A stretch of 64,000 bases of DNA from Aestuariibaculum lutulentum (GTDB lineage Bacteria > Bacteroidota > Bacteroidia > Flavobacteriales > Flavobacteriaceae), in the NCBI RefSeq assembly GCF_032926325.1, contig NZ_CP136709.1, positions 3,718,726 through 3,782,725 on the forward strand, written 5' to 3'. Of the stretch, positions 35,570-44,783 are shown in pieces. Under the pieces are notes generated by a model. It worked only from the letters and a program-made list of their open reading frames with translations. It was not told the origin of the DNA and did no database searches. The translations under genes and the position numbers were made by a program. How positions within the stretch are numbered: position 1 is the first letter of the stretch; each line of letters starts with the position of its first letter.

Positions 35570-35573
35570 CCAA

Positions 35574-36581
35574 ATGCATAATCCACTGATAAGTATATTA
35601 ACGCCTTTCAAAAATACAGAACAATACCTTACAAACTGCATTGAATCTATAATAAATCAGAGTTATACAAACTGGGAATTATTAATTATAGATGATTCTT
35701 CTACCGATGACAGTTATAATCTGGTAAAATCGTTCGCCGAAAAGGACACGAGAATTAAACTCTTTAAAAATGATGGCAGTGGTATTATTGATGCACTACG
35801 GTTAGGTTTTAATGAAAGTTCTGGTGACTATATCACACGCATGGATAGTGATGATATTATGCCGAAAAACAAACTTGAGGTGTTACTAAACAATCTTTTA
35901 AAACACGGTAAACAGCACGTTGCTACAGGTTTGGTTAATTATTTTTCTAAAGAAGGCATTAGCGACGGGTATAATAAATATGAAGCGTGGCTTAACGGAT
36001 TAACCAAAACCGGAGATAATTACTCTGAAATTTATAAAGAATGTGTGATTCCTTCACCTTGCTGGATGATTCATAGGGAGGATTTTATAAACTGTGACGG
36101 GTTTACCCCAAACAGATACCCTGAAGATTACGATTTAACTTTCCGATTTTACAAGCACAACTACAAAATTATTCCATGCGATAAACTCCTGCATTACTGG
36201 CGCGATTATCAAACCCGGACTTCCAGAACACATGATAATTATGCCGAGAATACCTTTTTAGACATAAAAATGCATTATTTCCTGGAGTTAGATTACGACA
36301 AAACCAGACCACTGGTAGTTTGGGGTGCCGGGTGGAAAGGAAAAACCATTGCCAAAACACTTATTAAAAATAACATCCCTTTTGAATGGATTTGCGACAA
36401 CCCAAAAAAAATTGGGAAACATATTTATAAACAGGAAATGAAACCCTTTACACACTTGGAAACCATTAAGCAGTCGCAAAGCATTGTTACTGTAGCCAAC
36501 CCAAAAGCGCAAATTAAGATTAAGACTTATTTCGAAAATCAGAGTATGCTCCCTATGACCGATTATTTTTTCTTCTGTTAA
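35574..36581 (+). CDS. Family 2 glycosyltransferase with C-terminal Rossmann-like domain
   Basis: A 335-residue glycosyltransferase. The GT-A fold is shown by ISILTPFKNTEQYLTNCIES at the N terminus, ELLIIDDSSTDDSY, and a DSD metal-binding motif at 91-93. NRYPEDYDLTFRFYKH is the ED-type catalytic segment. After residue 245 comes an added domain starting LVVWGAGWKGKTIAKTLIK, a glycine-rich nucleotide-binding motif, then WICDNPKKIGKHI. This resembles the N-terminal domain of PglD-type sugar enzymes. Neighbours do not form a polysaccharide cluster, so the acceptor is unknown. No membrane helix is visible. Confidence 0.85.
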   Translation: MHNPLISILTPFKNTEQYLTNCIESIINQSYTNWELLIIDDSSTDDSYNLVKSFAEKDTRIKLFKNDGSGIIDALRLGFNESSGDYITRMDSDDIMPKNKLEVLLNNLLKHGKQHVATGLVNYFSKEGISDGYNKYEAWLNGLTKTGDNYSEIYKECVIPSPCWMIHREDFINCDGFTPNRYPEDYDLTFRFYKHNYKIIPCDKLLHYWRDYQTRTSRTHDNYAENTFLDIKMHYFLELDYDKTRPLVVWGAGWKGKTIAKTLIKNNIPFEWICDNPKKIGKHIYKQEMKPFTHLETIKQSQSIVTVANPKAQIKIKTYFENQSMLPMTDYFFFC

Positions 36582-36659
36582 TTTAGTTTTGTCTCCTTGA
36601 ATTTTCAATTACAAAAAATTCATGTACTTTTATGTACTTTTCAACCTATATAGACAAGT

Positions 36660-38585
36660 ATGCAGTTTAAACACCCCGAACTTCTTTACGCTTTATTTTT
36701 ACTGCTCATTCCTATTATTATTCATTTATTTCAACTTCGTAAGTTTCAAAAAGTTGAATTTACCAATGTGGCATTTTTAAAACGCGTCACCATTGAAACC
36801 CGTAAAAGTTCACAGATAAAAAAGTGGTTGGTATTACTCACAAGGTTACTGCTTTTGGCTTGTATTGTTTTGGCATTTGCGCAACCATTTACTTCAAACT
36901 ACGACAATTTTAAAACAAAAAAGGAAACTGTTATTTACTTAGATAACTCCTTTAGTATGCAGGCTAAGGGTAATAATGGCGAACTTTTAAAGCGTGCGGT
37001 TCAGGATATTATCAGTAATGTTCCTGAAGATGAAACGGTATCGGTTTTAACCAACGATAATACTTTTAGAAATACGACGATTAAAGCAATAAAAAACGAT
37101 TTACTGCAATTAAATTTCACTGCAAACACCTTGACACCAGAAGCCGCTTTGCTAAAAAGCAAAACTTTATTTAGTAAACAAAAGGGCATTTTAAAAGATC
37201 TGGTGTTTATCTCAGATTTTCAAGAAACCAAAAACACTTTTACTCCGGAAACTGATAGTCTAACCAATATTCACCTCGTTAAACTAAATTCGGTAAACAC
37301 CAATAATGTAGCTATTGATAGTGCTTATATTTCAGAAACCAGTGCCACGGCTATTACACTTAAAGTCTCATTGAAAAATAGTGGTGATGCTATAGAGAAC
37401 TTACCTATTTCATTATTTAATGATGATAAATTAATAGCGAAAACTTCAGTCGCCATTGAAGATACAGCAGAAACGACCTTTTCAATTCCGGTGAATGAAA
37501 TCATTAACGGAAAAATCACCATTGATGATTCCAGTCTGCAATTCGACAACGCGTTATATTTTAATATTAACGAAACGTCTAAAATTAAAGTATTAGCGAT
37601 AAATGCTGGTGACGACGACTTTTTAAAACGTATCTACACCAAAGATGAATTCATATATACTTCGGTTTTAGAAAATCAGTTAAACTATAACGATATTGAG
37701 CAGCAACAATTAATTGTACTGAATGAATTAAAAGATATTCCTAATGCTTTAGTAGCAGCTCTAAAGTCATTTACCAGCCAAGGCGGTTCTTTGCTTATTA
37801 TTCCATCCAAAGAAGCCAACCTTAATTCTTATAACACTTTATTAGCCAATTATGGTTCTAATTTTAATTCAGAAACTAAAACAGAAAAGCGCATAACCAC
37901 CATTAACTACTCACATCCGCTGTACAATAATGGTGTTTTTGAGAAGCAAGTCGATAATTTTCAATATCCGAAAACAGAAAGCTATTATGATGTATCGTTA
38001 AATAATACTTCCGCTGCTTTACAATTTGAAGATGGCAAACCATTCCTATATCAAAACAAATCAGCTTATGTATTTACATCACCATTAAATAAAGACATTT
38101 CTAATTTTAAAAATTCACCGCTCATCGTTCCTAGCTTATACAACATCGGTAAATTCAGCTTACAACTACCCGAACTTTATTATACGATTGGAAGGAACAA
38201 TACATTCGCTGTTGCAACGACACTTCAGCAGGATGCCATTTTATCGTTGGTGAAAGATAATATCAACATCATCCCGAAACAGCAATATTTTAACTCAAAG
38301 GTGGTTATCAGCACTTCCGAAACACCCGATATCGCGAATATTTATGGGGTTATGAATAAAAAAGAAACCATAAAAAACGTAAGTTACAATTACGACCGAA
38401 AAGAAAGTAATCTGACTTACATGACTTTAACACCATCTGCAAACATAACAGTGAGCGATTCGATTACCGAAATTTTCGATAGCATAAAAAGTGACACAAA
38501 AGTTAATGCCTTATGGAAATGGTTTGTTATTTTTGCATTAGCATTTTTGATTATCGAAATGGGCATCTTAAAATACTTTAAATGA
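36660..38585 (+). CDS. BatA/VWA domain membrane protein
   Basis: A 641-residue protein with the BatA N-terminal domain: FKHPELLYALFLLLIPIIIHL followed by a second helix (LLTRLLLLACIVLAFAQPF). A von Willebrand type A domain begins at VIYLDNSFSMQAKG, where DNSFS is the DxSxS metal site. A long periplasmic region and a C-terminal helix (LWKWFVIFALAFLIIEMGI) follow. Related Bat proteins are linked to aerotolerance, though function is uncertain. The stop overlaps the next gene's ATG by four bases (ATGA), and the operon continues with three more genes. The product sits in the inner membrane. Confidence 0.9.
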   Translation: MQFKHPELLYALFLLLIPIIIHLFQLRKFQKVEFTNVAFLKRVTIETRKSSQIKKWLVLLTRLLLLACIVLAFAQPFTSNYDNFKTKKETVIYLDNSFSMQAKGNNGELLKRAVQDIISNVPEDETVSVLTNDNTFRNTTIKAIKNDLLQLNFTANTLTPEAALLKSKTLFSKQKGILKDLVFISDFQETKNTFTPETDSLTNIHLVKLNSVNTNNVAIDSAYISETSATAITLKVSLKNSGDAIENLPISLFNDDKLIAKTSVAIEDTAETTFSIPVNEIINGKITIDDSSLQFDNALYFNINETSKIKVLAINAGDDDFLKRIYTKDEFIYTSVLENQLNYNDIEQQQLIVLNELKDIPNALVAALKSFTSQGGSLLIIPSKEANLNSYNTLLANYGSNFNSETKTEKRITTINYSHPLYNNGVFEKQVDNFQYPKTESYYDVSLNNTSAALQFEDGKPFLYQNKSAYVFTSPLNKDISNFKNSPLIVPSLYNIGKFSLQLPELYYTIGRNNTFAVATTLQQDAILSLVKDNINIIPKQQYFNSKVVISTSETPDIANIYGVMNKKETIKNVSYNYDRKESNLTYMTLTPSANITVSDSITEIFDSIKSDTKVNALWKWFVIFALAFLIIEMGILKYFK

Positions 38586-39835
38586 ACATACTTATAAAAT
38601 CTGCCACCATTATAGATCCTCAAAGCGAGTTTCACAATACAACTCAGGATATATTAGTTGAAAATGGTGTCATTACCAAGATTGAAAGTAACCTTACAAA
38701 TCCCGGAAATTACCAAGAAATAACATTAGACAACCTTCATATTTCACAAGGTTGGTTTGATAGTAGCGTTTGTTTTGGTGAACCTGGTTTTGAAGAACGC
38801 GACACTATTGAAAACGGACTAAAAACAGCAGCAGCTTCAGGATTTACGACAGTAGCTATGAACGCCAATACCAATCCGGTAATTGACTGTAATGCCGACG
38901 TTACTTTTGCAAAAGCAAAAGCAGCAAATCATGCTACAACTTTATTGCCTGTTGGTGCTTTAACTGTAGGAAGCAAAGGTGTTGATTTAGCCGAATTATA
39001 CGATATGAATATGGCAGGTGCCGTAGCATTTTACGATTATAAAAAATCGATTTCTAATCCGAACCTTATGAAAATTGCCTTGCAATATGCATCGAATTTC
39101 AACGGATTAGTTTTCTCTTTTCCTCAGGAAGACCAAGTTGTTGGTCACGGGGTGATGCACGAGCATATTACAAGTACGCGATTAGGATTAAAAGGAATTC
39201 CTGCTTTAGCAGAAGAATTACAGATAGTACGCGATTTGTTTTTATTGGAATATACAGGTGGTAAATTACACATCCCTACCATTTCAACTAAAAAATCGGT
39301 AGAATTAATTCGCGAAGCAAAAGCAAAAGGTTTAGACATTACCTGTAGTGTTGCTATACATAACCTATACTTTACCGATGAAGCCTTAACCGACTTTAAT
39401 ACGCATTTTAAAGTATTACCACCTTTACGCACTCAAACCGATATTGATGCTCTAAAAGAAGGTTTACATGACGGCACCATCGATATGCTTACCAGCGACC
39501 ACAATCCACTTGATGTAGAACACAAAAAAGTAGAATTCGACCATGCGGCTTACGGAACCATTGGTTTAGAATCTGCCTTTGGAGCTTTACAAACCATCTT
39601 TAATACGGAAGAAACCGTTAAGCTTTTAACCCAAGGTAAAGGGCGCTTTGGTATTGAAACCAGTTCAATTTCGGTTGGAAATGCTTTAAATGCAGCGTTA
39701 TTCAATCCTAATATAGAATACGTATTTTCTAAAAACCATATCATTTCAAAATCGAACAACGCTATTTTTGAAAACGAAACTTTAAAAGGACAAGTTTACG
39801 GTATTATTGCCAATAATATTATCGCTTTAAAATAA
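38582..39835 (+). CDS. Dihydroorotase-like protein lacking metal ligands
   Basis: A 417-residue homologue of class I dihydroorotase (pyrimidine synthesis). The fold is clear from FGEPGFEERDTIENG, SGFTTVAMNANTNPV and TSDHNPLDVEH. The metal-binding HxH is replaced by Ser62 and Cys64 (FDSSVCFGEPG), the adjacent substrate Arg is Gly66, and the later ligand His is Thr233 (HIPTIST). His260 and the Asp in SDHNP remain. Without the HxH it is unlikely to hydrolyse dihydroorotate. Such proteins (PyrC') are known elsewhere as scaffolds for aspartate carbamoyltransferase. It overlaps the BatA gene by four bases and continues an operon. Confidence 0.88.
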   Translation: MNILIKSATIIDPQSEFHNTTQDILVENGVITKIESNLTNPGNYQEITLDNLHISQGWFDSSVCFGEPGFEERDTIENGLKTAAASGFTTVAMNANTNPVIDCNADVTFAKAKAANHATTLLPVGALTVGSKGVDLAELYDMNMAGAVAFYDYKKSISNPNLMKIALQYASNFNGLVFSFPQEDQVVGHGVMHEHITSTRLGLKGIPALAEELQIVRDLFLLEYTGGKLHIPTISTKKSVELIREAKAKGLDITCSVAIHNLYFTDEALTDFNTHFKVLPPLRTQTDIDALKEGLHDGTIDMLTSDHNPLDVEHKKVEFDHAAYGTIGLESAFGALQTIFNTEETVKLLTQGKGRFGIETSSISVGNALNAALFNPNIEYVFSKNHIISKSNNAIFENETLKGQVYGIIANNIIALK

Positions 39836-39842
39836 TAGAACT

Positions 39843-40172
39843 ATGGATAGTACAACAATAAAAAACGGAAAAACCATGGCTATTATTAGTCATATTACAT
39901 TCGTCGGGTTAATTATCGCCATCATTATGAATGCCGATAAAAAAAATGCTTTTACTGCATTTTATAACAGACAAATGATAGGACTAATCATCATGTTATT
40001 CATTGCACAAATCACCGATAAATACTTGAATGGTACCATAGGTTATATTTTCTGGCTTATTTCGGCTGTATCATGGTTATATTCATTCATTCACATTATA
40101 CAGGGTAAAGTAAAATTATTGCCTTATGTTGGTGAAAAATTTCAGGAATGGTTTGCTAACATAGGTAATTAA
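39843..40172 (+). CDS. Small membrane protein, DUF4870-like
   Basis: A 109-residue protein with three hydrophobic helices (about 13-30, 43-60, 66-88). NKTAFTAFYNRQMIGLII-type segment (NAFTAFYNRQMIG) matches DUF4870-like proteins, whose function is unknown. It starts 7 bases after the dihydroorotase-like gene and ends 2 bases before the esterase gene, so it belongs to that operon. The N terminus is cytoplasmic and polar (MDSTTIKNGKTM). Confidence 0.78.
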   Translation: MDSTTIKNGKTMAIISHITFVGLIIAIIMNADKKNAFTAFYNRQMIGLIIMLFIAQITDKYLNGTIGYIFWLISAVSWLYSFIHIIQGKVKLLPYVGEKFQEWFANIGN

Positions 40173-40174
40173 TT

Positions 40175-40831
40175 ATGACAAATACAGATCTTTCTTTATA
40201 CCATATTACCAGACCGTCGAATTTAACTGAAAATGCACCTTTATTAATTATGATGCATGGTTATGGCAGTGATGAAAACGATTTATTTTCATTTGCTTCA
40301 GAATTACCAGATGAATTATTTATCATTTCGGTAAAAGCACCGTATGAATTACAACCTTACGGAAATGCGTGGTATGCGATAAATTTTGATGCTGAAAAAG
40401 GAAAATGGAACGATAATGTACAAGCGGCACAATCGAGAGATTTAATCGCCAAATTTATTGACGAAGCTGTTGAAGCCTATCCGGTTGACAAAAAAAATGT
40501 AACACTTTTAGGCTTTAGCCAGGGGAGCATTTTAAGTTATGCTGTGGCACTAACCTACCCTGAAAAGGTAAAAAACATTATTGCTTTAAGCGGTTATATT
40601 AATAAAGACATTTTACCGGAATCTATAAATGAAACAGATTATTCAAACTTGAATTTCTACTGTTCACATGGGAGTGTTGATCAGGTGATTCCTGTAGAGT
40701 GGGCCAGACAAACACCTCCTTTTTTAGAGGCTTTAAACATCAAGTTTAAATATTCGGAGTTTCCTGTGGGACATGGCGTGGCGCCGCAAAACTTTTTTGA
40801 ATTTAGAGACTGGCTTAAAACCCACATATAA
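40175..40831 (+). CDS. Phospholipase/carboxylesterase-type alpha/beta hydrolase
   Basis: A 218-residue cytoplasmic hydrolase. LIMMHGYGSDENDLFSFASEL is the oxyanion region. The nucleophile is in LLGFSQGSILSYA, the Asp in CSHGSVDQVIPVEWA and the His in PVGHGVAPQNFFEF. This is the family of small carboxylesterases and lysophospholipases (YpfH/EstB type). It closes the BatA operon at 2 bases from the previous gene and is followed by a terminator. The natural substrate is not predictable. Confidence 0.92.
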   Translation: MTNTDLSLYHITRPSNLTENAPLLIMMHGYGSDENDLFSFASELPDELFIISVKAPYELQPYGNAWYAINFDAEKGKWNDNVQAAQSRDLIAKFIDEAVEAYPVDKKNVTLLGFSQGSILSYAVALTYPEKVKNIIALSGYINKDILPESINETDYSNLNFYCSHGSVDQVIPVEWARQTPPFLEALNIKFKYSEFPVGHGVAPQNFFEFRDWLKTHI

Positions 40832-40838
40832 TGCAAAT

Positions 40839-40868
40839 AAAAAATCCAGCGTTAAGCTGGATTTTTTT
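40839..40868. terminator. Bidirectional rho-independent terminator
   Basis: AAAATCCAGC pairs with GCTGGATTTT around a five-base loop and continues into a T-run. It lies between the convergent esterase and response-regulator genes. Confidence 0.88.
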
Positions 40869-40886
40869 ATATCATATAATTAGAAT

Positions 40887-41591
40887 CTATTCGTTTATTA
40901 CTAAACGGAATCCTTCACCATGAATGTTCAGGATTTCTACTTTCTCGTCTTGTTTTAAGTACTTACGCAGCTTAGCGATATAAACGTCCATACTACGAGA
41001 GGTAAAGTAATTATCATCTCTCCAGATTTTGGTTAATGCCAATTCACGAGGCATTAAATCGTTTTCATGTAACGCTAACAAACGTAATAATTCGTTTTCC
41101 TTTGGCGATAATTTAACTGGTTCACCTCCGTTATAACGTAAGAAACGTAATTTAGAGTTTAAATCGAATTTTCCGATTTTAAATTCAAACTGCTTACTAT
41201 CAGAAATAGTTTCTGTAGCCTTACGCTGCATGATTGCCTTAATCTTCATTAAAAGCACTTCGCTGTCAAAAGGTTTATTCAGATAATCATCTGCTCCTAC
41301 TTTATATCCTTTTAAAACGTCTTCCTTCATGGTTTTAGCCGTTAAGAATACAATTGGAACATCGTCGTTTTTTTCTCGTATTTCTTTAGCTAATGTAAAC
41401 CCATCTTTATAAGGCATCATTACATCTAAAATACATAAATCGAAATCGTCTTTTTTAAACTTTTCAAAGCCTTCCATACCATTTTTAGCATGAGTGACAT
41501 CGTAGTCATTCATCATTAAATAATCTTTCAGAACAGTTCCGAAGTTAGGATCGTCTTCTACTAGTAATATTTTTTTCTTTTGCTCTTCCAT
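40887..41591 (-). CDS. OmpR-family response regulator (RprY-like)
   Basis: A 234-residue response regulator. The receiver domain has the acidic pair in LLVEDDP, phospho-acceptor Asp56 in CILDVMMPYKDG and Lys in YLNKPFD. A winged-helix DNA-binding domain follows (KLSPKENELLRLLALHE, RELALTKIW, SMDVYIAKLRKYL). It lies 2 bases after the histidine kinase gene. The pair matches, from memory, the RprXY system of Bacteroides and the widespread flavobacterial homologue. The signal and targets are unknown. The ATG at 41591 is the family start. Confidence 0.93.
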   Translation of the reverse strand: MEEQKKKILLVEDDPNFGTVLKDYLMMNDYDVTHAKNGMEGFEKFKKDDFDLCILDVMMPYKDGFTLAKEIREKNDDVPIVFLTAKTMKEDVLKGYKVGADDYLNKPFDSEVLLMKIKAIMQRKATETISDSKQFEFKIGKFDLNSKLRFLRYNGGEPVKLSPKENELLRLLALHENDLMPRELALTKIWRDDNYFTSRSMDVYIAKLRKYLKQDEKVEILNIHGEGFRLVINE

Positions 41592-41593
41592 AT

Positions 41594-43165
41594 TTATGAT
41601 ATTAACGGAAGCTTAATGGTAAATGTGCTTCCCTTGTCTTTTTCACTTTCTACAGAAACATACCCCTGATGGTCTTCTACTATACGTTTAACATAAGCTA
41701 AACCAAGTCCGTGACCTTTAACATTGTGTATATTTCCTGTGTGTTCTCTATAAAATTTTTCGAACACGCGTTTTACAGCAGCTTTACTCATTCCGCTACC
41801 GTGATCTTTAATTTTCAATAAAATGTTGGTTCCAACATTTTCTGTGTACACCTCAATTTCTGGTGCTTCCGGAGAATACTTAACCGCATTATCCAGAATA
41901 TTAACTATAACATTAGTAAAGTGCGAATCGTTTGCCAATACCGACGTTTGTTCTGCATTTAAAAAAGTTTTAATATACCCTTTTCTATCCTCGACAATTA
42001 ACTCGACATGTGTAATAGCATCTTCAATTAAATCATGTAAATTTAACCTTTCTTTACTAATATTCAGCTCGTTTTTCTCTAGTTTAGATATTCTTAATAC
42101 ATTTTCTACCTGGGCATGCATACGTTTATTCTCTTCTTTAATCATGCCAAGATAGCGTAACACCTTTTCCTTATCTTCAATAATTTTAGGATTCCTAATT
42201 GCATCCAACGCCAAGTTTATAGTCGCAATTGGCGTTTTAAACTCATGCGTCATATTATTGATAAAATCGGATTTGATTTCTGATATTTTACGCTGTTTTA
42301 TAAGCTGATATAAAGCACCTCCATAAGTTATCATGATGATTATGGTAAAAAGAAATGATAATAAAATCATCCTTAGAATTGAAGATAAGATAAATTTCTT
42401 ATCATTCGTAAAATTCACCAGAAGTTTATAAGGTGTCCTGTTATTTTCATCTGGAAAAATTGCTACCGAATAATTTGAATCTTTATCATACTCGAAACCA
42501 TCACTTTGCACTTTTGTCGCCAAATCATTTGCATAAATTGCAAATTCGAAATCAAGATTAATACTATCTTTTATAAGAGTCTTAGTTAATAAATCTTTGA
42601 TTTCATTTTCTGAAACACGCTTATGAATAGGTGTTGTTTTTAAGTATGCTTTATAATTTTTTTCGAAAACCAAACGCTGCGCATCAGAAATAACACCGCT
42701 TCTAATTATACTAGATATAGGACTTTGCGCTAAATCCTTATCGGTTAAATCTTCATTTTTATAAACTTCAGTTGAAGAACTCCCTATGATACTTTTAATA
42801 TCCAGACTATCTAAACCAATGTCAAAGAGCGTTGATGTTAATTTATAATTTTCTTCAAGAACACTACTCTTGTAAATAAGTGTTTCCTTGGTATTATTGT
42901 TTTGCTGATAAATTAACAACTGAGATACGGTAGCCGAGTCTGCCTTTTTTTCTGGGTCTAAAGTCTGATATTCATTATAGTAATTGGCAATTTCATTATC
43001 TCCAATAGTATTTGAGACATAATAAAGCGCCTTATTTACATTAAAACGAAAACGATCTTTTTCACTTTTTATAGATCCATTTATATAGTAGGCCTGAACG
43101 AAAATAATACCTACTAAAGACAAGGTCATTAAAAGGATTAACAGGACGAATGTTCTCTTACTCAT
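41594..43165 (-). CDS. Sensor histidine kinase (RprX-like)
   Basis: A 523-residue sensor kinase. Two membrane helices (about 5-27 and 262-288) frame a periplasmic sensor of some 230 residues without recognised domain. The phospho-acceptor is His307 in NNMTHEFKTPIATIN. The ATPase shows NILDNAVKYSPEAPEI (N box), LKIKDHGSGMS (G1) and VKGHGLGLAYVKRIVE (G2). The response regulator gene follows after 2 bases. Upstream lies a TAAATTTG sequence (43178-43171) only 5 bases from the start codon. If that acts as -7 element, the mRNA would be leaderless. Confidence 0.92.
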   Translation of the reverse strand: MSKRTFVLLILLMTLSLVGIIFVQAYYINGSIKSEKDRFRFNVNKALYYVSNTIGDNEIANYYNEYQTLDPEKKADSATVSQLLIYQQNNNTKETLIYKSSVLEENYKLTSTLFDIGLDSLDIKSIIGSSSTEVYKNEDLTDKDLAQSPISSIIRSGVISDAQRLVFEKNYKAYLKTTPIHKRVSENEIKDLLTKTLIKDSINLDFEFAIYANDLATKVQSDGFEYDKDSNYSVAIFPDENNRTPYKLLVNFTNDKKFILSSILRMILLSFLFTIIIMITYGGALYQLIKQRKISEIKSDFINNMTHEFKTPIATINLALDAIRNPKIIEDKEKVLRYLGMIKEENKRMHAQVENVLRISKLEKNELNISKERLNLHDLIEDAITHVELIVEDRKGYIKTFLNAEQTSVLANDSHFTNVIVNILDNAVKYSPEAPEIEVYTENVGTNILLKIKDHGSGMSKAAVKRVFEKFYREHTGNIHNVKGHGLGLAYVKRIVEDHQGYVSVESEKDKGSTFTIKLPLIS

Positions 43166-43233
43166 TATTCAAATTTAACATTTTAACATTTAGCAGAATT
43201 GGTTTTAACCTTACATTAACAAAAATGTTAAAA

Positions 43234-43818
43234 TTATAAAGTTTTGACAATTTGCTCATGTATTTTCATCACTTGTTCTTTAGTTTCTTCAAAATTTACA
43301 TTATTTACAACAAAATCTGATAAAGCGATTTTCTCTTCATCACTCCACTGATTCTTTATAATAGCTTCAATTTTTTCCTTTGTTGTATGATCTCTTTTCA
43401 ATAAACGTTCGATACGTAAATGCATTGGAGCCGTTACCGTAATCACTAAATCACATTGTTTATTTCCGCCGTTTTCAAAAAGAATAGCCACTTCTTTTAT
43501 AACATAAGAGGTGTTTTGCTTCTCTTTCCATGATTCAAAATGTTTACCTACTTCTGGATGTACAATCGCATTCATTTTTTGCAGATAGGTTTTATCATTA
43601 AAAATGATATTGGCAATAAACGGTTTATTTAATTCACCATTTACATATACCTCTTCGCCAAATAACTGAACAAGTTTTTCCTTAATAACTTCAGAAGTAA
43701 CCATCAATTTTTTAGCTTCGACATCGGCTATATACACCGGAACTCCCAACGCTTCAAATTCTTTAGCTACGGTTGTTTTTCCGCTACCAATACCTCCAGT
43801 AAGTCCGACTACCATCAT
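43234..43818 (-). CDS. coaE: Dephospho-CoA kinase
   Basis: CoaE phosphorylates dephospho-CoA, the last step of CoA synthesis. The 194-residue protein has the P-loop GLTGGIGSGKTTVAKEF at the N terminus, IADVEAKKLM, and the RLLKRD lid segment (LRIERLLKRDHTT). Its first codons overlap the stop of the YbbR gene by four bases, so the two are translated together. The coaBC gene of the same pathway lies in the block near 50 kb. Length and motifs are standard. Confidence 0.95.
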   Translation of the reverse strand: MMVVGLTGGIGSGKTTVAKEFEALGVPVYIADVEAKKLMVTSEVIKEKLVQLFGEEVYVNGELNKPFIANIIFNDKTYLQKMNAIVHPEVGKHFESWKEKQNTSYVIKEVAILFENGGNKQCDLVITVTAPMHLRIERLLKRDHTTKEKIEAIIKNQWSDEEKIALSDFVVNNVNFEETKEQVMKIHEQIVKTL

Positions 43819-44783
43819 TTTGTAATTATAAACTCTATACGTTTCTGATTGATTTTCACATTCTTTACCTTCTCAGGATATTGTGCCACTTCCGGCACCA
43901 TAAAAAACTGATTGTTTATCGTTTTACTAAAGTCGCAAACCACTTTAAAATCTTTCGCAGTTATTGTATTAAAGTCACTTAAACTAACATAATACGCCAC
44001 ATTTACTTCTTTTGGAAAAAACTTCAACCTTACATTTTCAGGCGCATTAATAAGTTGCACCGGAATTTTCAAAATGCCTTCGGTAAATTTATCCACTTTA
44101 GCATTTAAAACGGTTTGGACTGCCGAAAACTTTACATCCTGATGTTTCTGATTATTCACTGGCAATTTTAACTTAACGGTCTTTAGTAAATCTGTTCGAA
44201 CATCTTTTAAAGCTAAAGATTCTGTCTCGATATAATGAATTTTAGACACTTTAATTTCAGGCCCAATAACTGTTATAGAATCGGGCTTCAAATTAAAGTC
44301 TGAAGCTAAATCGTATCCCGGGCTATATTTTATATCGGATTGTAAAACGACAGGAACTTTTTTCACCATATTTTCATCAAACTGAAAATATAAAGTATCC
44401 GGAGTTATATTTAATACGCTTACCTGACTACTAAACTGCGTATTCTGCAAATATGCAGCGGTTTTATGCCATACAAAAACCGAATCCTTTTTATAGATAT
44501 CTTTCTTAAAATCAACCTTTATTTCCGGTTTGGAAAAATAGTATTTAAGCCACTTAAAACCATGGGTTTTTAAAGTAACGTCTAAACGTATTGAATCGTT
44601 TAAAATAACGTCTTCGTCTGGTACATTTATCGCTTTAATATTAAACGCTAAAGTATTAGTATACTCTTTAGATAGCTTATTAAACAATAAAATAAGAAAG
44701 GCCGATAGCAAGAACAAAACAAATACATTTAGCCTTTTACTCTTTATTGAAGCTAATATTTTTGATTTTAGTTCTTTTAGCAT
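43815..44783 (-). CDS. YbbR-like domain protein
   Basis: A 322-residue protein with a single N-terminal membrane helix (VFVLFLLSAFLILLF) and several YbbR-like beta repeats. SDFNLKPDSITVIGPEIKVSKI near residue 165 is the typical YbbR segment. In Firmicutes YbbR/CdaR controls a diadenylate cyclase; no such gene is seen here, so the role is open. It overlaps the upstream glycosyltransferase by seven bases and coaE by four. The operon is therefore glycosyltransferase, YbbR, coaE. Confidence 0.85.
   Translation of the reverse strand: MLKELKSKILASIKSKRLNVFVLFLLSAFLILLFNKLSKEYTNTLAFNIKAINVPDEDVILNDSIRLDVTLKTHGFKWLKYYFSKPEIKVDFKKDIYKKDSVFVWHKTAAYLQNTQFSSQVSVLNITPDTLYFQFDENMVKKVPVVLQSDIKYSPGYDLASDFNLKPDSITVIGPEIKVSKIHYIETESLALKDVRTDLLKTVKLKLPVNNQKHQDVKFSAVQTVLNAKVDKFTEGILKIPVQLINAPENVRLKFFPKEVNVAYYVSLSDFNTITAKDFKVVCDFSKTINNQFFMVPEVAQYPEKVKNVKINQKRIEFIITK

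Noticed and set aside
36622..36641. Tandem repeat of ATGTACTTTT before the BatA-like gene
   Set aside because: Only two copies of ten bases in AT-rich DNA; it may affect the promoter but cannot be told from chance.
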